64,000 nucleotides of DNA from Neobacillus nitrireducens (GCF_030915405.1 NZ_CP133262.1:5089057-5153056), one strand, 5' to 3'. Shown: positions 8,631-17,789, numbered from the stretch's first letter. Translations and numbers: made by a program. Notes: generated by a model from the letters alone, not told the origin.

Positions 8631-9164
8631 TTATTCTGCTTTAGCTGCTTGAATTTGTAAGCTGATTTTCACTTTGTCAGCTACAAGGACACCGCCAGTT
8701 TCGAGGGCTGCATTCCATACTAGACCATATTGGGAACGACTTATTGTGCCTTCTGCGCTGAAGCCAACTTTTTCATTACCCCATGGATCTTTTCCTTGGC
8801 CTTCAAATGTAACTGCGAAAGTTTCTGGTTTAGTTACGCTGCGAAGTGTTAAATCACCAGTTACATTATATTCTCCATCATCTGTTTTTTCGATAGCAGT
8901 TGCTTTAAAAGTCATGGCTGGGTGATTTTCAACATCAAAGAAATCTGCTGAAACCAAGTGTGCATCGCGATCTTGATTACGAGTGTCTACACTTGCCGTA
9001 TCAATTGAAAATTCAATGCTTGCAGTTGTTAAATCGGTTGGATCTGCTTCAATTGTGGCATTAAACTTGTTGAAAGTACCTTTTACATTTGCAATCATCA
9101 TGTGACGTACGGAAAAATCTACACTGCTGTGTGATGCATCTAAAGCCCATTTAGTATTTGTCAT
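8631..9164 (-). CDS. YceI-family polyisoprenoid-binding-like protein
   Basis: A 177-residue protein with the lipocalin-like YceI fold: KWALDASHSSVDFSVRHM at the start, the DTRNQDRDAHLVSADFFDVE block (about residues 57-76), and SRSQYGLVWN near the end. YceI proteins bind polyisoprenoid or other long lipids in a beta barrel and are often linked to stress. No signal peptide is present, so it is cytoplasmic like other Bacillus members. A good sigma-A promoter lies upstream. It is monocistronic. Confidence 0.88.
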   Translation of the reverse strand: MTNTKWALDASHSSVDFSVRHMMIANVKGTFNKFNATIEADPTDLTTASIEFSIDTASVDTRNQDRDAHLVSADFFDVENHPAMTFKATAIEKTDDGEYNVTGDLTLRSVTKPETFAVTFEGQGKDPWGNEKVGFSAEGTISRSQYGLVWNAALETGGVLVADKVKISLQIQAAKAE

Positions 9165-9235
9165 TTTAATTTTCCTCCAATATGCTTGTTTTTAATTTGT
9201 TTATCTTGAAACTGAAATAACTTAATTCGAGATAA

Positions 9236-9265
9236 ATTATATGTTGTTGACCAACTAATTGTCAA
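9236..9265 (-). promoter_or_regulatory. Sigma-A promoter of the yceI-like gene
   Basis: On the minus strand TTGACA (9260-9265) and TATAAT (9236-9241) are separated by 18 bases. The -35 forms half of an imperfect inverted repeat, TTGAC-N9-GTCAA, which could be an operator. Confidence 0.7.
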
Positions 9266-9333
9266 TTAGATTATATAAATTTTTTTTGAATTTTCACGAA
9301 TACTATCTCTAGAGGACTAAATGAATTTAGATG

Positions 9334-9451
9334 AAAAAAAAAACGCCCATAAGGCGTTTGTTAATTACATGCAAAAAACTCCTTGATAATGTAGAAGGAG
9401 CATGATAAAATGACTATTGGCATAAATATTTAAAGATGATTAACTGATAAA
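9334..9451 (-). ncRNA. Candidate minus-strand small RNA with tandem terminators
   Basis: Reading the minus strand, a perfect -10 TATAAT (9458-9463) precedes about 115 bases with no convincing gene. These end in two terminator-like hairpins in a row: CTCCTT-N10-AAGGAG then TTTTTT (9373-9400), and AAACGCC-N5-GGCGTTT then a run of ten T (9334-9359). No minus-strand gene lies upstream that would need these terminators, because helD reads the other way. The -35 is weak. The rest of the 362-base gap holds the yceI promoter and nothing else I can see. Confidence 0.4.
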
Positions 9452-9526
9452 ATACCTATTATAACATTATCACAAAATGATTCGATTGTCAACAAATGAC
9501 CAAAACTTTATCTGGAGAGTGGTTGG

Positions 9527-11863
9527 ATGAGCGATTTACAGAGCAAAGACTGGCAAATGGAACAAAGAAGAGTGACCACGGTTGTAAATGAAATCGATAA
9601 AAAAATAAATAAGTTAAAGATAAATGCCGGGAAAGTAGGCTCTGATGTTCTCGAAATTAGAAAAGATTTTTGGGAAGACGTAACGGTCAATATGGATGAA
9701 CCAGATGATATGATAGAAACGGCAGCAAGTATCAAACAACAGGCCGAGTTGCTCTCTGAACGGGAGAGGACCCATAAACATTTAGATAAACATCTCAAAA
9801 CCTTATCAAGGTTAAAGTATTCCCCTTACTTCGGGCGGATAGATTTTTTAGAAAAAGGTGAAGAATCTGGCGATCAAGTATACCTAGGAATTGCATCGTT
9901 AATGGATGAGCATGATGAAAACTTCTTGATTTATGACTGGCGTGCACCTATATCAAGCATTTATTATGACTACTCTCCTGGACCTGCCCAATATAAAACC
10001 CCTGAAGGAACGATTGAAGGGGAAATGAACTTAAAACGTCAATTTATTATTAGAGCTTCAGAAATTAAAGGAATGTTTGATACCGGCGTAACTATTGGCG
10101 ATGAAATGCTGCAGGAGGTACTTGGAAATAATGCGAGTACTCAAATGAAGAGTATTGTTGCCACCATTCAACGAGAACAAAATGAAATTATTCGTAATGA
10201 ACGCGCGAAAATACTGATCGTCCAAGGGGTAGCTGGAAGTGGTAAAACATCAGCTGCGCTGCAACGTGTTGCCTACTTGCTCTATCGTTATCGCGGAACA
10301 TTAAATTCGGAAAACATTATGCTATTTTCGCCGAACCCGTTGTTTAATAGCTATGTAGCAACAGTATTACCTGAGTTGGGTGAAGAAAATATGCAGCAAT
10401 CCACTTTCCAGGAATATTTAAATTCCCGATTAGGAAGAGAATTTCATATTGAAGATCCCTTTACGCAAATGGAATATTTGTTAAGTGGGGATGATCAAGA
10501 AAAGGAATATCATATAAGAGTTGAAGGAATTCGTTTTAAAGCAAGCCTTGATTTTAAAAGTATCATTGATCGATATACACAAGGTTTAGTGAAAAAAGGA
10601 CTAATTTTTAGGGATTTATCATTTAGGGGAGATGTATTAATTTCTAAAAAGGAAATTCATGACTATTTTTATTCACTGGAAGAAGGCATTAGCATCCCAA
10701 ACCGGATGCAGCTTGTTAAGGAATGGCTTTTAAGAGATTTAAAGCGAAAGGTTAGACAAGAACGGTCGAGAAGTTGGGTGGAGGAAGAAGTCCAATATCT
10801 TGATAAAGAGGATTTTATGGAGGTATTTAAAAAGCTGCAGGAAAAAAATCAGTTTTCTGAAAATACCTTTGATGATTTTGAACAGGAGCAGAAACTCCTT
10901 GCAGAAATGATCGTGAAAGAAAAATTCAAACCATTATTTGTAAGAGTAAAAAGTTTGCGGTTTATTGATACACCTAAGATTTATCGTCAGCTTTTTAAAT
11001 ATGCTGAATATATGGATGAACGCTTGCCTATAGATTGGGAACAAATTAGCAATCAGACAGTTGGAAAACTTAAGGAGATGGAAATTCCTTATGAAGATGC
11101 CACACCATATGTGTATCTCCAGGATTTGATTGAAGGTCGGAAGAACAAGTCTGCCATTCGTCATATTTTTATTGATGAAGCGCAGGATTACTCTCCATTA
11201 CAGTTTGCTTTCATCCAAAAGTTATTTCCATTTAGCAAAATGACATTACTTGGTGATTTTAATCAAGCGATATTTTCTGGTGCCACTGGTGCGGAAACCG
11301 TATTATCAGACCTAAATATCTCAGGAGAGACAATCGAATCGTTTGTCCTTACCAAAACCTATCGATCAACAAAAGAGATTGTAAACTTTACCAGTTCGTT
11401 GATTGAGGGTGGGGAAAATATTGTCCCCTTTAACCGTCCAGGCAGAAAGCCATTAGTAACCATTGTTAGACCTAATGAAATAATTGAACAAGTAATTAAG
11501 AAAATTAAAGATTTTCAAAATGAAGGCCATCGAACCATAGCCATAATCTGCAGGACAGCAGATGAAAGCAAAAGGGCTTTTGAAGCACTCAAAACGGATA
11601 TTCCGCTTCATCTAATTGAGAAGGGGACAATTTCCTATGAAAAAGGTATTCTCGTCATCCCATCCTATCTTGCTAAAGGAATTGAATTCGATGCGGTTGT
11701 TTTGTATGATTGTTCTCAATATAAAAAAGAAAGTGAACGGAAATTATTTTATACTGTCTGCACAAGGGCGATGCATGAACTACACATGATTTCGACAGCC
11801 GGGATAAGTCCGCTAATGGAGGTTGCACCTAAAGATACTTACTCACTAGATAGTAAAAATTAA
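9527..11863 (+). CDS. helD: RNA polymerase recycling motor HelD (UvrD-like helicase)
   Basis: A 778-residue protein matching B. subtilis HelD in length and layout. An N-terminal coiled-coil arm (about 1-95, including RKDFWEDVTVNMDEPDD) is followed by a UvrD-like core with Walker A GVAGSGKTSAAL (about residue 235), Walker B FIDEAQDYS (about 548) and TKTYRSTKEI. HelD uses ATP to pry RNA polymerase from DNA and recycle it after transcription. The ATG has GGAGAG upstream. It stands alone, closed by a shared terminator. Confidence 0.9.
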   Translation: MSDLQSKDWQMEQRRVTTVVNEIDKKINKLKINAGKVGSDVLEIRKDFWEDVTVNMDEPDDMIETAASIKQQAELLSERERTHKHLDKHLKTLSRLKYSPYFGRIDFLEKGEESGDQVYLGIASLMDEHDENFLIYDWRAPISSIYYDYSPGPAQYKTPEGTIEGEMNLKRQFIIRASEIKGMFDTGVTIGDEMLQEVLGNNASTQMKSIVATIQREQNEIIRNERAKILIVQGVAGSGKTSAALQRVAYLLYRYRGTLNSENIMLFSPNPLFNSYVATVLPELGEENMQQSTFQEYLNSRLGREFHIEDPFTQMEYLLSGDDQEKEYHIRVEGIRFKASLDFKSIIDRYTQGLVKKGLIFRDLSFRGDVLISKKEIHDYFYSLEEGISIPNRMQLVKEWLLRDLKRKVRQERSRSWVEEEVQYLDKEDFMEVFKKLQEKNQFSENTFDDFEQEQKLLAEMIVKEKFKPLFVRVKSLRFIDTPKIYRQLFKYAEYMDERLPIDWEQISNQTVGKLKEMEIPYEDATPYVYLQDLIEGRKNKSAIRHIFIDEAQDYSPLQFAFIQKLFPFSKMTLLGDFNQAIFSGATGAETVLSDLNISGETIESFVLTKTYRSTKEIVNFTSSLIEGGENIVPFNRPGRKPLVTIVRPNEIIEQVIKKIKDFQNEGHRTIAIICRTADESKRAFEALKTDIPLHLIEKGTISYEKGILVIPSYLAKGIEFDAVVLYDCSQYKKESERKLFYTVCTRAMHELHMISTAGISPLMEVAPKDTYSLDSKN

Positions 11864-11921
11864 TCTCCAATATCAATCTATGCACCATCCATTCGCACGA
11901 AATGGATAACCTTTATCGAAA

Positions 11922-11959
11922 ATCAAAAACCAGCAGAATCGACTTCTGCTGGTTTTTGA
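11922..11959. terminator. Bidirectional terminator
   Basis: ATCAAAAACCAGCAGAA-tcgac-TTCTGCTGGTTTTTGAT is a perfect 17-bp stem with A and T runs on either side. It serves helD and the convergent small stress gene. Confidence 0.92.
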
Positions 11960-11963
11960 TATG

Positions 11964-12098
11964 TTATTTTTTCCATTGTTTTTGAACTTGTTCCAAGGCA
12001 AGTTGGAATATTTCGTCCTCGGATGTTTCCCGATTGGCAATGACGTTCGTTAAATAGCTTTTTCCTTCGAAAGTTACTGTTACTTCTACTTGTACCAT
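11964..12098 (-). CDS. BA3454-family small stress response protein
   Basis: A 44-residue protein starting MVQVEVTVTFEGKSYLTNVI, followed by an ETSEDEIFQLA helix and ending QVQKQWKK. It begins at ATG 12098 with AAGGAG upstream and ends at TAA 11964. Length and pattern fit the small BA3454-type stress proteins of Bacillus, which are induced by stress but whose mechanism is not known. It sits in a different frame from the longer minus-strand frame there, which lacks a good start. Confidence 0.75.
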   Translation of the reverse strand: MVQVEVTVTFEGKSYLTNVIANRETSEDEIFQLALEQVQKQWKK

Positions 12099-12279
12099 AA
12101 TAAAATCTCCTTTTTAATTTAAATTGTAGGTTGAAAAGTGTAATCAAAAAATTACACAACGATTAAGTGTAGTAGGTTAATTAAATAATTATGACGATAA
12201 TTGTTCGACAAAGGTTACTAAAATATACAGGTTTGATATAATTGTTTTAGAAAAAACAATAGGGAGGCAAACATTCTCC

Positions 12280-12741
12280 ATGTATTTTGAAGTGGTAAAA
12301 AAAGAAACGTTGTATATTGCACTCGAAATGATAAACTCAAATCCAGAATATAATATTTTTGAAAATGGCAAAGAGGAGAGAACACTAGCTGACATGGAAG
12401 AAGAATTCTTAAATCCGAATTCAATCAGCGCATTTATAAAGCTTGATGACACCTATATTGGATTAATTGATTACTTATTAGAGAATCCAAAGGACCATTA
12501 CCCTTGGCTTGGTCTATTACTGCTACATGGTGATTATCAAGGTTATGGTTTCGGTGCACAGGCATTTGCAATATACGAAAGTGAGATGCTCAAACGAGGT
12601 GAGAAGAGTATTAGGATTGGTGTGTTAAAAGAGAATGTAAAGGCTAAACGCTTCTGGGAATCGTTAGGATTCATCTATTATAATACTGCAACAACCCAAA
12701 AAGGTAGTGGTATTTTTTGTTATCAAAAACAAATTGGATAA
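12280..12741 (+). CDS. GNAT-family N-acetyltransferase
   Basis: A 153-residue protein with the GNAT fold. A beta strand with WLGLLLLHGDYQGYGFGAQA (residues 83-102) holds the acetyl-CoA-binding Q/R-x-x-G-x-G/A turn, followed by the typical IRIGVLKENVKAKRFWESLG (about 111-130). It transfers an acetyl group to an amine; the substrate cannot be told. The ATG has AGGGAGG upstream. It is a single gene. Confidence 0.82.
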   Translation: MYFEVVKKETLYIALEMINSNPEYNIFENGKEERTLADMEEEFLNPNSISAFIKLDDTYIGLIDYLLENPKDHYPWLGLLLLHGDYQGYGFGAQAFAIYESEMLKRGEKSIRIGVLKENVKAKRFWESLGFIYYNTATTQKGSGIFCYQKQIG

Positions 12742-12760
12742 AGGTTCCAAAATCCATCCA

Positions 12761-12991
12761 TTAGATTTCTTGATACATAAATTGCTCGGCGAACAGCTGG
12801 ACTTGATCTTTATCGATTTTATTTTTTTTCAGCAACGATTCTGCAATCATTACATTAGCTTGAATAGATACATTTCTTTTTAAATCGCGAATGGACACAT
12901 CGCCATTCAATAATTGAATCGCTTTTTCCCTAATGCCTTGATTCTTAGATGACTTGTATAAAAGGTAGGCAATACATGTAATCTTGTCCAC
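12761..12991 (-). CDS. Small protein of unknown function
   Basis: A 76-residue soluble helical protein (MDKITCIAYLLYKSSKNQGI at its start). No known motif. Two GTG starts are possible. The one at 12991 is eight bases after GAGGAG, while the one at 13000 overlaps that site, so 12991 was chosen. It is convergent with the GNAT gene and no terminator is obvious between them. Function unknown. Confidence 0.55.
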   Translation of the reverse strand: MDKITCIAYLLYKSSKNQGIREKAIQLLNGDVSIRDLKRNVSIQANVMIAESLLKKNKIDKDQVQLFAEQFMYQEI

Positions 12992-13193
12992 ATCAAACAC
13001 TCCTCTTACATCAAGTATTAACGATATTTTATTATTTCGACGATTAGCTATGTTTTTCCTGCTAATATTCTGAAAATTTTAAAAAACTTTAGAGAAATTG
13101 ACGCAAGGAATTGAGATTTATAGATTATTATGTTCTGCCATTCAGAAAATTCAAATAAATTATAAAAAAGAATCTTCGCGGGGGCGGTAAGGA

Positions 13194-14075
13194 ATGTTTG
13201 ATTACGAAGAAGAAACACAAGCAGAATTTGAGGTGATTGGTACTAGTACAGAAGAAGGTTATTCTATTACCGATGTCAAATTTGAAAGCCCTTTCAGTGG
13301 ACAAGTGTCTGCTTTTCTGTTAACTCCAGATAATGGAGGGCCGTTTCCTGCTGTAATTTTTATGCACCCAAGTCAAGGAAATAGAAAGACATTTCTTCGC
13401 GAAGCTCAAATGCTTGTAAAAAAGGGCTATATTTCACTCTTAATCGAAACACCGTACTTTGAAGGGGATGGGGGGCAGGTGTTTGAAGAAAGGAAAGAGT
13501 TCATAAAAAGTGTTGAATTCTTAGCGGATATCCAAAAATATATTCAAACAGTAATGGATATAAGGAGGGGAATTACTCTACTTTGTAAGCTGTCGATCGT
13601 GGATGAAGCACGGATTGCATTTATTGGACATGGTTTTGGAGCGGCCATGGGCGGCGTCATAGCAGGAATTGATTCGCGAATTAATACTTTTGTCTTGATA
13701 TCCGGATATGGGCAAACTTCGGAATGGCAATTGACAAGTGAACATCCAATGGCAGCAATCATTCGTAGTTTTTTACCAACTGAACGATTTGAATATTATG
13801 TTTCAAGCCTAAGAAAATTAGATGCAATTAACTTTGTAAAAAATGCCGCACCGGCATCGATACTCTTCCAATTCGCCACTAATGACGAGTTTATTGAACG
13901 AGACCATTCTGTTACTTTTTATGCTGCTGCAAGTTCTCCCAAAAAAATCATATGGTATGATACCGATCACCTTTTTACCAATTGTAAATCAGCTATACTG
14001 GATCGCCAAAAATGGCTTTCTGAGCATTTTTGGTTACAAGATGACATTTTATCAAAAGAATCGACAAAAAACTAA
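13194..14075 (+). CDS. Alpha/beta-hydrolase-fold protein lacking the nucleophile serine
   Basis: A 293-residue protein of the dienelactone-hydrolase/acyl-peptidase type. It has a PAVIFMHPSQGNRKTF oxyanion region, an acid candidate in FATNDEF and a histidine candidate in DTDHLF. At the nucleophile elbow, where GxSxG is expected, the sequence is IGHGFGAAMGG (about residues 143-153): glycine stands in place of serine. It may therefore be catalytically dead, use another residue, or bind ligands only. The gene starts at ATG after GGGGGCGG. Function unknown beyond the fold. Confidence 0.75.
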   Translation: MFDYEEETQAEFEVIGTSTEEGYSITDVKFESPFSGQVSAFLLTPDNGGPFPAVIFMHPSQGNRKTFLREAQMLVKKGYISLLIETPYFEGDGGQVFEERKEFIKSVEFLADIQKYIQTVMDIRRGITLLCKLSIVDEARIAFIGHGFGAAMGGVIAGIDSRINTFVLISGYGQTSEWQLTSEHPMAAIIRSFLPTERFEYYVSSLRKLDAINFVKNAAPASILFQFATNDEFIERDHSVTFYAAASSPKKIIWYDTDHLFTNCKSAILDRQKWLSEHFWLQDDILSKESTKN

Positions 14076-14111
14076 AATAAATCGTTTCCAAACGGTAATA
14101 TTTGTTGAATA

Positions 14112-14226
14112 TTGCTTACTTGATATGGTATTTTATATAATGTTGAAGGGATAAAAGAAAAACGATGATAGTGCTGTGGAATTTTACCTTTCGTCCCAAA
14201 AGGATGGAAGGTTTTTGCTTTTTTAC
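14112..14226 (+). promoter_or_regulatory. asnS promoter and leader with an intrinsic terminator
   Basis: TTGCTT (14112-14117) and TATAAT (14136-14141) with an 18-base spacer precede a leader of about 100 bases. The leader holds ACCTTTCGTCC-caaaa-GGATGGAAGGT followed by TTTTTGCTTTTTT (about 14187-14226), a terminator placed before the asnS ribosome site. This looks like an attenuator. The leader is too short for a full T-box and lacks the canonical T-box core, so the controlling signal is unknown. Confidence 0.55.
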
Positions 14227-14248
14227 ATAAGATCTAGGAGGAAAACCA

Positions 14249-15640
14249 ATGAAACAAACCTTAATCAAGGATTTGTACAGAAATACGGAAAGCTATATTG
14301 AACAAAAAATACAGTTATCCGGATGGATCCGTACCATTCGTGATTCCAAAACTTTTGGTTTCATTGAACTAAATGATGGCAGCTTTTTTAAAGGGGTGCA
14401 GATTGTATTTGATGAGCAATTAGAGAACTTTAAGGAAATTGCGAAGCTTCCAATTAGCTCATCCATTAGGGTTGTAGGAGATTTTATTCATACTCCTCAA
14501 GCGAAACAGCCTTTTGAAATTAAAGCAACTGACATTGTGATTGAAGGTTCGTCAAATGTCGATTATCCTTTACAAAAGAAGAAGCATTCGTTTGAATATT
14601 TAAGAACGATAGCCCATTTACGCCCGAGGACCAATACGTTTTCAGCTGTTTTCCGTGTGAGATCTCTTGCTTCTTATGCACTTCATAAATTTTTCCAAGA
14701 TAAAGGGTTTGTGTATGTTCACTCACCAATTATCACTGGCAGTGATACAGAAGGTGCAGGTGAAATGTTCCGAGTAACAACGCTGGATATGGACAATCTT
14801 CCAAAAAATGAAGAGGGTAAAACGGATTTAACCAAGGATTTCTTTAATAAAGAAACAAATCTAACTGTGAGCGGACAGCTTTCGGCTGAGGCGTTTGCAT
14901 TGGCATTCCGGAATGTCTATACCTTCGGCCCAACGTTTAGAGCAGAGAATTCCAATACAGCCCGACATGCAGCTGAATTTTGGATGGTAGAACCGGAACT
15001 TGCCTTTGCTGAACTTCCAGATGTTATGGACTTAGCTGAAGAAATGGTGAAATATGTGATCGGTTATGTACTTGAACAAGCGCCTGAAGAAATGAACTTC
15101 TTTAACAGTTTTATTGAGAAAGGCCTATTAGATCGTCTAAATAATGCCTATACAGCAGACTTTGGCCGTGTGACGTATACGGAAGCGATTGAGATTTTAA
15201 AGGAATCTGGAGAATCCTTTGGTTATCCGGTCGAATGGGGTCTTGATCTGCAAACTGAACATGAACGTTATTTAAGTGAAAAAGTTTTCAAGCGTCCAGT
15301 ATTTGTTACGGACTATCCAAAAGAAATCAAAGCCTTCTATATGAGATTAAATGAGGACAACAAAACAGTAGCAGCAACAGATTTACTTGTACCTGGTATT
15401 GGTGAATTGATTGGCGGCAGTCAGCGTGAAGAACGTGAAGAGATTTTGGCTGGGAAAATTAATGAACTTGGAATGAATGAAGAAGATTATTGGTGGTACC
15501 TAGAATTAAGAAAATATGGTGGAACAAAACATTCCGGCTATGGTATTGGGTTTGAACGTTTAATTATGTACTTAACTGGAATGACTAATATTAGAGACGT
15601 TATTCCATTCCCAAGAACAACAGGAAATGCTGAATTTTAA
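14249..15640 (+). CDS. asnS: Asparagine--tRNA ligase
   Basis: A 463-residue class IIb aminoacyl-tRNA synthetase. It has an N-terminal OB-fold anticodon domain (IQLSGWIRTIRDSKTFGFIE, about 22-41), motif 2 FRAENSNTARHAAEFWMVEP (about 230) and motif 3 GYGIGFERLIMYLTG (about 430). It charges tRNA-Asn in the cytoplasm. The length is that of the longer AsnRS form also found in the B. cereus group rather than the 430-residue B. subtilis form. AGGAGG lies nine bases before the ATG. A leader with a terminator precedes it. Confidence 0.95.
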   Translation: MKQTLIKDLYRNTESYIEQKIQLSGWIRTIRDSKTFGFIELNDGSFFKGVQIVFDEQLENFKEIAKLPISSSIRVVGDFIHTPQAKQPFEIKATDIVIEGSSNVDYPLQKKKHSFEYLRTIAHLRPRTNTFSAVFRVRSLASYALHKFFQDKGFVYVHSPIITGSDTEGAGEMFRVTTLDMDNLPKNEEGKTDLTKDFFNKETNLTVSGQLSAEAFALAFRNVYTFGPTFRAENSNTARHAAEFWMVEPELAFAELPDVMDLAEEMVKYVIGYVLEQAPEEMNFFNSFIEKGLLDRLNNAYTADFGRVTYTEAIEILKESGESFGYPVEWGLDLQTEHERYLSEKVFKRPVFVTDYPKEIKAFYMRLNEDNKTVAATDLLVPGIGELIGGSQREEREEILAGKINELGMNEEDYWWYLELRKYGGTKHSGYGIGFERLIMYLTGMTNIRDVIPFPRTTGNAEF

Positions 15641-15649
15641 TTAAAAAAA

Positions 15650-15688
15650 GGAGAAGGCCGATTCAGGGAATCGACCTTCTCTTTTTTT
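15650..15688. terminator. Intrinsic terminator between asnS and the convergent small gene
   Basis: AGAAGGcCGATT-caggg-AATCGaCCTTCT followed by CTTTTTTT, just after asnS. Confidence 0.88.
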
Positions 15689-15694
15689 CATTTA

Positions 15695-15868
15695 TTATAG
15701 AACCTTTAATTCCTCTTCGAAAAAGAAAGTTTCTGGATGTTCCTTAACGATATAAGAATATCTTTTCATGTTTTTAACATATTGTGATTTTAAAATGGTG
15801 ACGACCTCGCCAGTTTCTTTAATGTTAACTGACTGTCCGTTTTTAAATTGATTGTTTGAGCTTTTCAT
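15695..15868 (-). CDS. Small basic protein of unknown function
   Basis: A 57-residue protein starting MKSSNNQFKNGQSVNI, with alternating beta-prone stretches (EVVTILKSQYVK, RYSYIVKEHP) that could form a small SH3-like barrel. ATG 15868 is nine bases from AAAGGAG; a TTG three codons earlier directly abuts that site and was rejected. No known family was recognised. Confidence 0.55.
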   Translation of the reverse strand: MKSSNNQFKNGQSVNIKETGEVVTILKSQYVKNMKRYSYIVKEHPETFFFEEELKVL

Positions 15869-15992
15869 GATTAACAACTCCTTTGCCTATTCAATATTAA
15901 GTATAACATAAGCCAAGGAGGAAAGGGTAAACCGTTCTTCCTTTCAATTACGAACTAATTGTGTTATACTTTTAAAAAAGTGAGGTGTCATT

Positions 15993-16217
15993 TTGACAAA
16001 TTATAAAGCAAAAAAGAGTAACCTCAAAGCGCTATTATCAAAAAAGGGCATGGACTTGGAAAGTTTAGAAAGGAATACAAGTATTCCTCAAACTCAACTC
16101 AACGACTACTTGTCCAAAAAAGTGATGAATTTAAATACGGCAATGACAATTTCAAGAGAATTAAATTGCTCTATTGAAGACTTATACATTTGGTCATCAG
16201 AGGAAAAGAAAGCGTAA
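15993..16217 (+). CDS. XRE-family small DNA-binding protein
   Basis: A 74-residue protein that is almost only a helix-turn-helix: KALLSKKGMDLESLERNT, SIPQTQLNDYLSKK (recognition helix), then MTISRELNCSIEDLYIW. It resembles stand-alone Cro/C1-type regulators. The start is TTG, with GTGAGGTG eight bases upstream. No partner gene shares its unit, so its targets are unknown. Confidence 0.72.
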   Translation: MTNYKAKKSNLKALLSKKGMDLESLERNTSIPQTQLNDYLSKKVMNLNTAMTISRELNCSIEDLYIWSSEEKKA

Positions 16218-16225
16218 TACGTAAT

Positions 16226-16257
16226 AACAGACTCTTCAATGGAGTCTGTTTTTTTAT
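16226..16257 (+). terminator. Intrinsic terminator of the XRE gene
   Basis: AACAGACTC-ttcaatg-GAGTCTGTT followed by TTTTTT. Confidence 0.88.
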
Positions 16258-16270
16258 TTAGGTGAGAAAG

Positions 16271-16297
16271 TAGCACGCGAAATTTTTCGCGTGCTAT
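16271..16297 (-). terminator. Hairpin after the lysP-like gene
   Basis: TAGCACGCGAAA and TTTCGCGTGCTA form a near-perfect palindrome ten bases past the permease stop codon. The T tract on the minus side is short, so termination may be partial. Confidence 0.55.
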
Positions 16298-16307
16298 TTT
16301 CTATCAA

Positions 16308-17789
16308 TTAATTTCTTAGATCACATTTATCTAAAGGAATAACTTTCGTTTTCTTAGTGAATTTATATCCTAACCATACAATAAGGAATAATGGCAGTCC
16401 GACATATGAAACTAGTACACCATTCCAATCGATGTGGTCACCCATGAAAGCAGAATAATTTTGTCCTAAAACAACAAATCCACAGACTAGAAAGGCGAAA
16501 ATCGGACCGAATGGGAAGAATTTCGATTTATAAGGTAACGAGCTAAGGTCTTTGCCCTGAGCAATAAATGCCTTGCGAAAACGATAATGGCAAATAGCAA
16601 TACCTAGCCATGCAATAAAACCAGACATCCCTGAAGCATTTAACAACCAAATATAAACGGTTCCATCTCCAAAGAAGGAAGCTAGGAAAGCGAGTGTTCC
16701 AACTAAGGTAGTTGCAATTAATGCATTAACCGGAACACCTTTTTTGTTTAATTTACCAAGGAATTTCGGGGCTTTACCTTGACGGGCCAAATCCCAAAGC
16801 ATCCGGGTGGACGCATACATTCCTGAATTTCCGGCTGATAATACGGCCGTAAGAATAACAGCATTCATAATGGAAGCCGCGAAAGCGATCCCTGCTTTTT
16901 GAAACACTAACGTAAATGGACTAACGGTTATATCACCATTGGCTAAATTCCCGTTGGTATATGGAATAAGTAATCCGATTACAAATATAGCTAAAACATA
17001 GAACAACAGAATACGCCAGAAAACCTGTTTCACTGCATGTGGAATGGCTTTCTTCGGATCTTCCGTTTCCCCAGCAGCAACCCCTAATAGTTCGGTTCCT
17101 TGGAAGGAGAAGCCTGCAGCCATAAAGATACCTAACATCGATAAAAAGCCGCCGTGGAAGGGAGCATCACCAATCGTAAAGTTTTTAAAGCCAACCGCTT
17201 CATTACCCATAATTCCAAAAATCATTAACGTACCAGTAATGACAAAAATAATGACAGTGACTACTTTAATTAAGGAAAACCAATATTCTGCTTCCCCAAA
17301 GCCTTTAACAGAAAGATAATTTAAGAGAAACATGATCACTAAAAAGATACCGCTCCAAATGAATGAAGGTGTATTTGGAAACCAAAATTTCATTATCATC
17401 GTAACCGCAGCTAATTCTGCTGCAATTGTAATGGCCCAGTTATACCAATAGTTCCAACCTAGGGCAAAACCAAGGGAAGGATCAACAAATTTCGTTGCAT
17501 ACGTACTAAAGCTGCCGGCAACAGGCATATAAGCACCCATTTCTGCTAAACCTTGCATCAAAAAGTATACCATGATACCAATAACGAGGTAGGAAAGGAT
17601 TGCACCGCCTGGTCCCGCAGAATGGATTGCGCCGCCACTTGCTAGAAAAAGCCCTGTTCCAATCGTTCCACCGAGGGAAATCATCGTTAGGTGACGAGAT
17701 TTTAAGCTGCGTTTTAATTCCGTTGGTTCCTGTTGTATTGTTAAATCACTAGTGTATTCACTCTCTTTTAAAACTTTTGCAGTTTGCAT
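16308..17789 (-). CDS. lysP: Lysine-type amino acid permease (APC family, LysP-like)
   Basis: A 493-residue membrane protein with twelve likely helices. The first carries the APC hallmark MISLGGTIGTGLFLASG (about residues 36-52), followed by GLAEMGAYMPVAGSFSTYA and AAGFSFQGTELLGVAAGE. This is the amino acid-polyamine-organocation family, and length and sequence resemble LysP. The strongest evidence for substrate is the lysine riboswitch in its leader, so lysine import is the natural role. Excess lysine should terminate transcription before the gene. Confidence 0.87.
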   Translation of the reverse strand: MQTAKVLKESEYTSDLTIQQEPTELKRSLKSRHLTMISLGGTIGTGLFLASGGAIHSAGPGGAILSYLVIGIMVYFLMQGLAEMGAYMPVAGSFSTYATKFVDPSLGFALGWNYWYNWAITIAAELAAVTMIMKFWFPNTPSFIWSGIFLVIMFLLNYLSVKGFGEAEYWFSLIKVVTVIIFVITGTLMIFGIMGNEAVGFKNFTIGDAPFHGGFLSMLGIFMAAGFSFQGTELLGVAAGETEDPKKAIPHAVKQVFWRILLFYVLAIFVIGLLIPYTNGNLANGDITVSPFTLVFQKAGIAFAASIMNAVILTAVLSAGNSGMYASTRMLWDLARQGKAPKFLGKLNKKGVPVNALIATTLVGTLAFLASFFGDGTVYIWLLNASGMSGFIAWLGIAICHYRFRKAFIAQGKDLSSLPYKSKFFPFGPIFAFLVCGFVVLGQNYSAFMGDHIDWNGVLVSYVGLPLFLIVWLGYKFTKKTKVIPLDKCDLRN

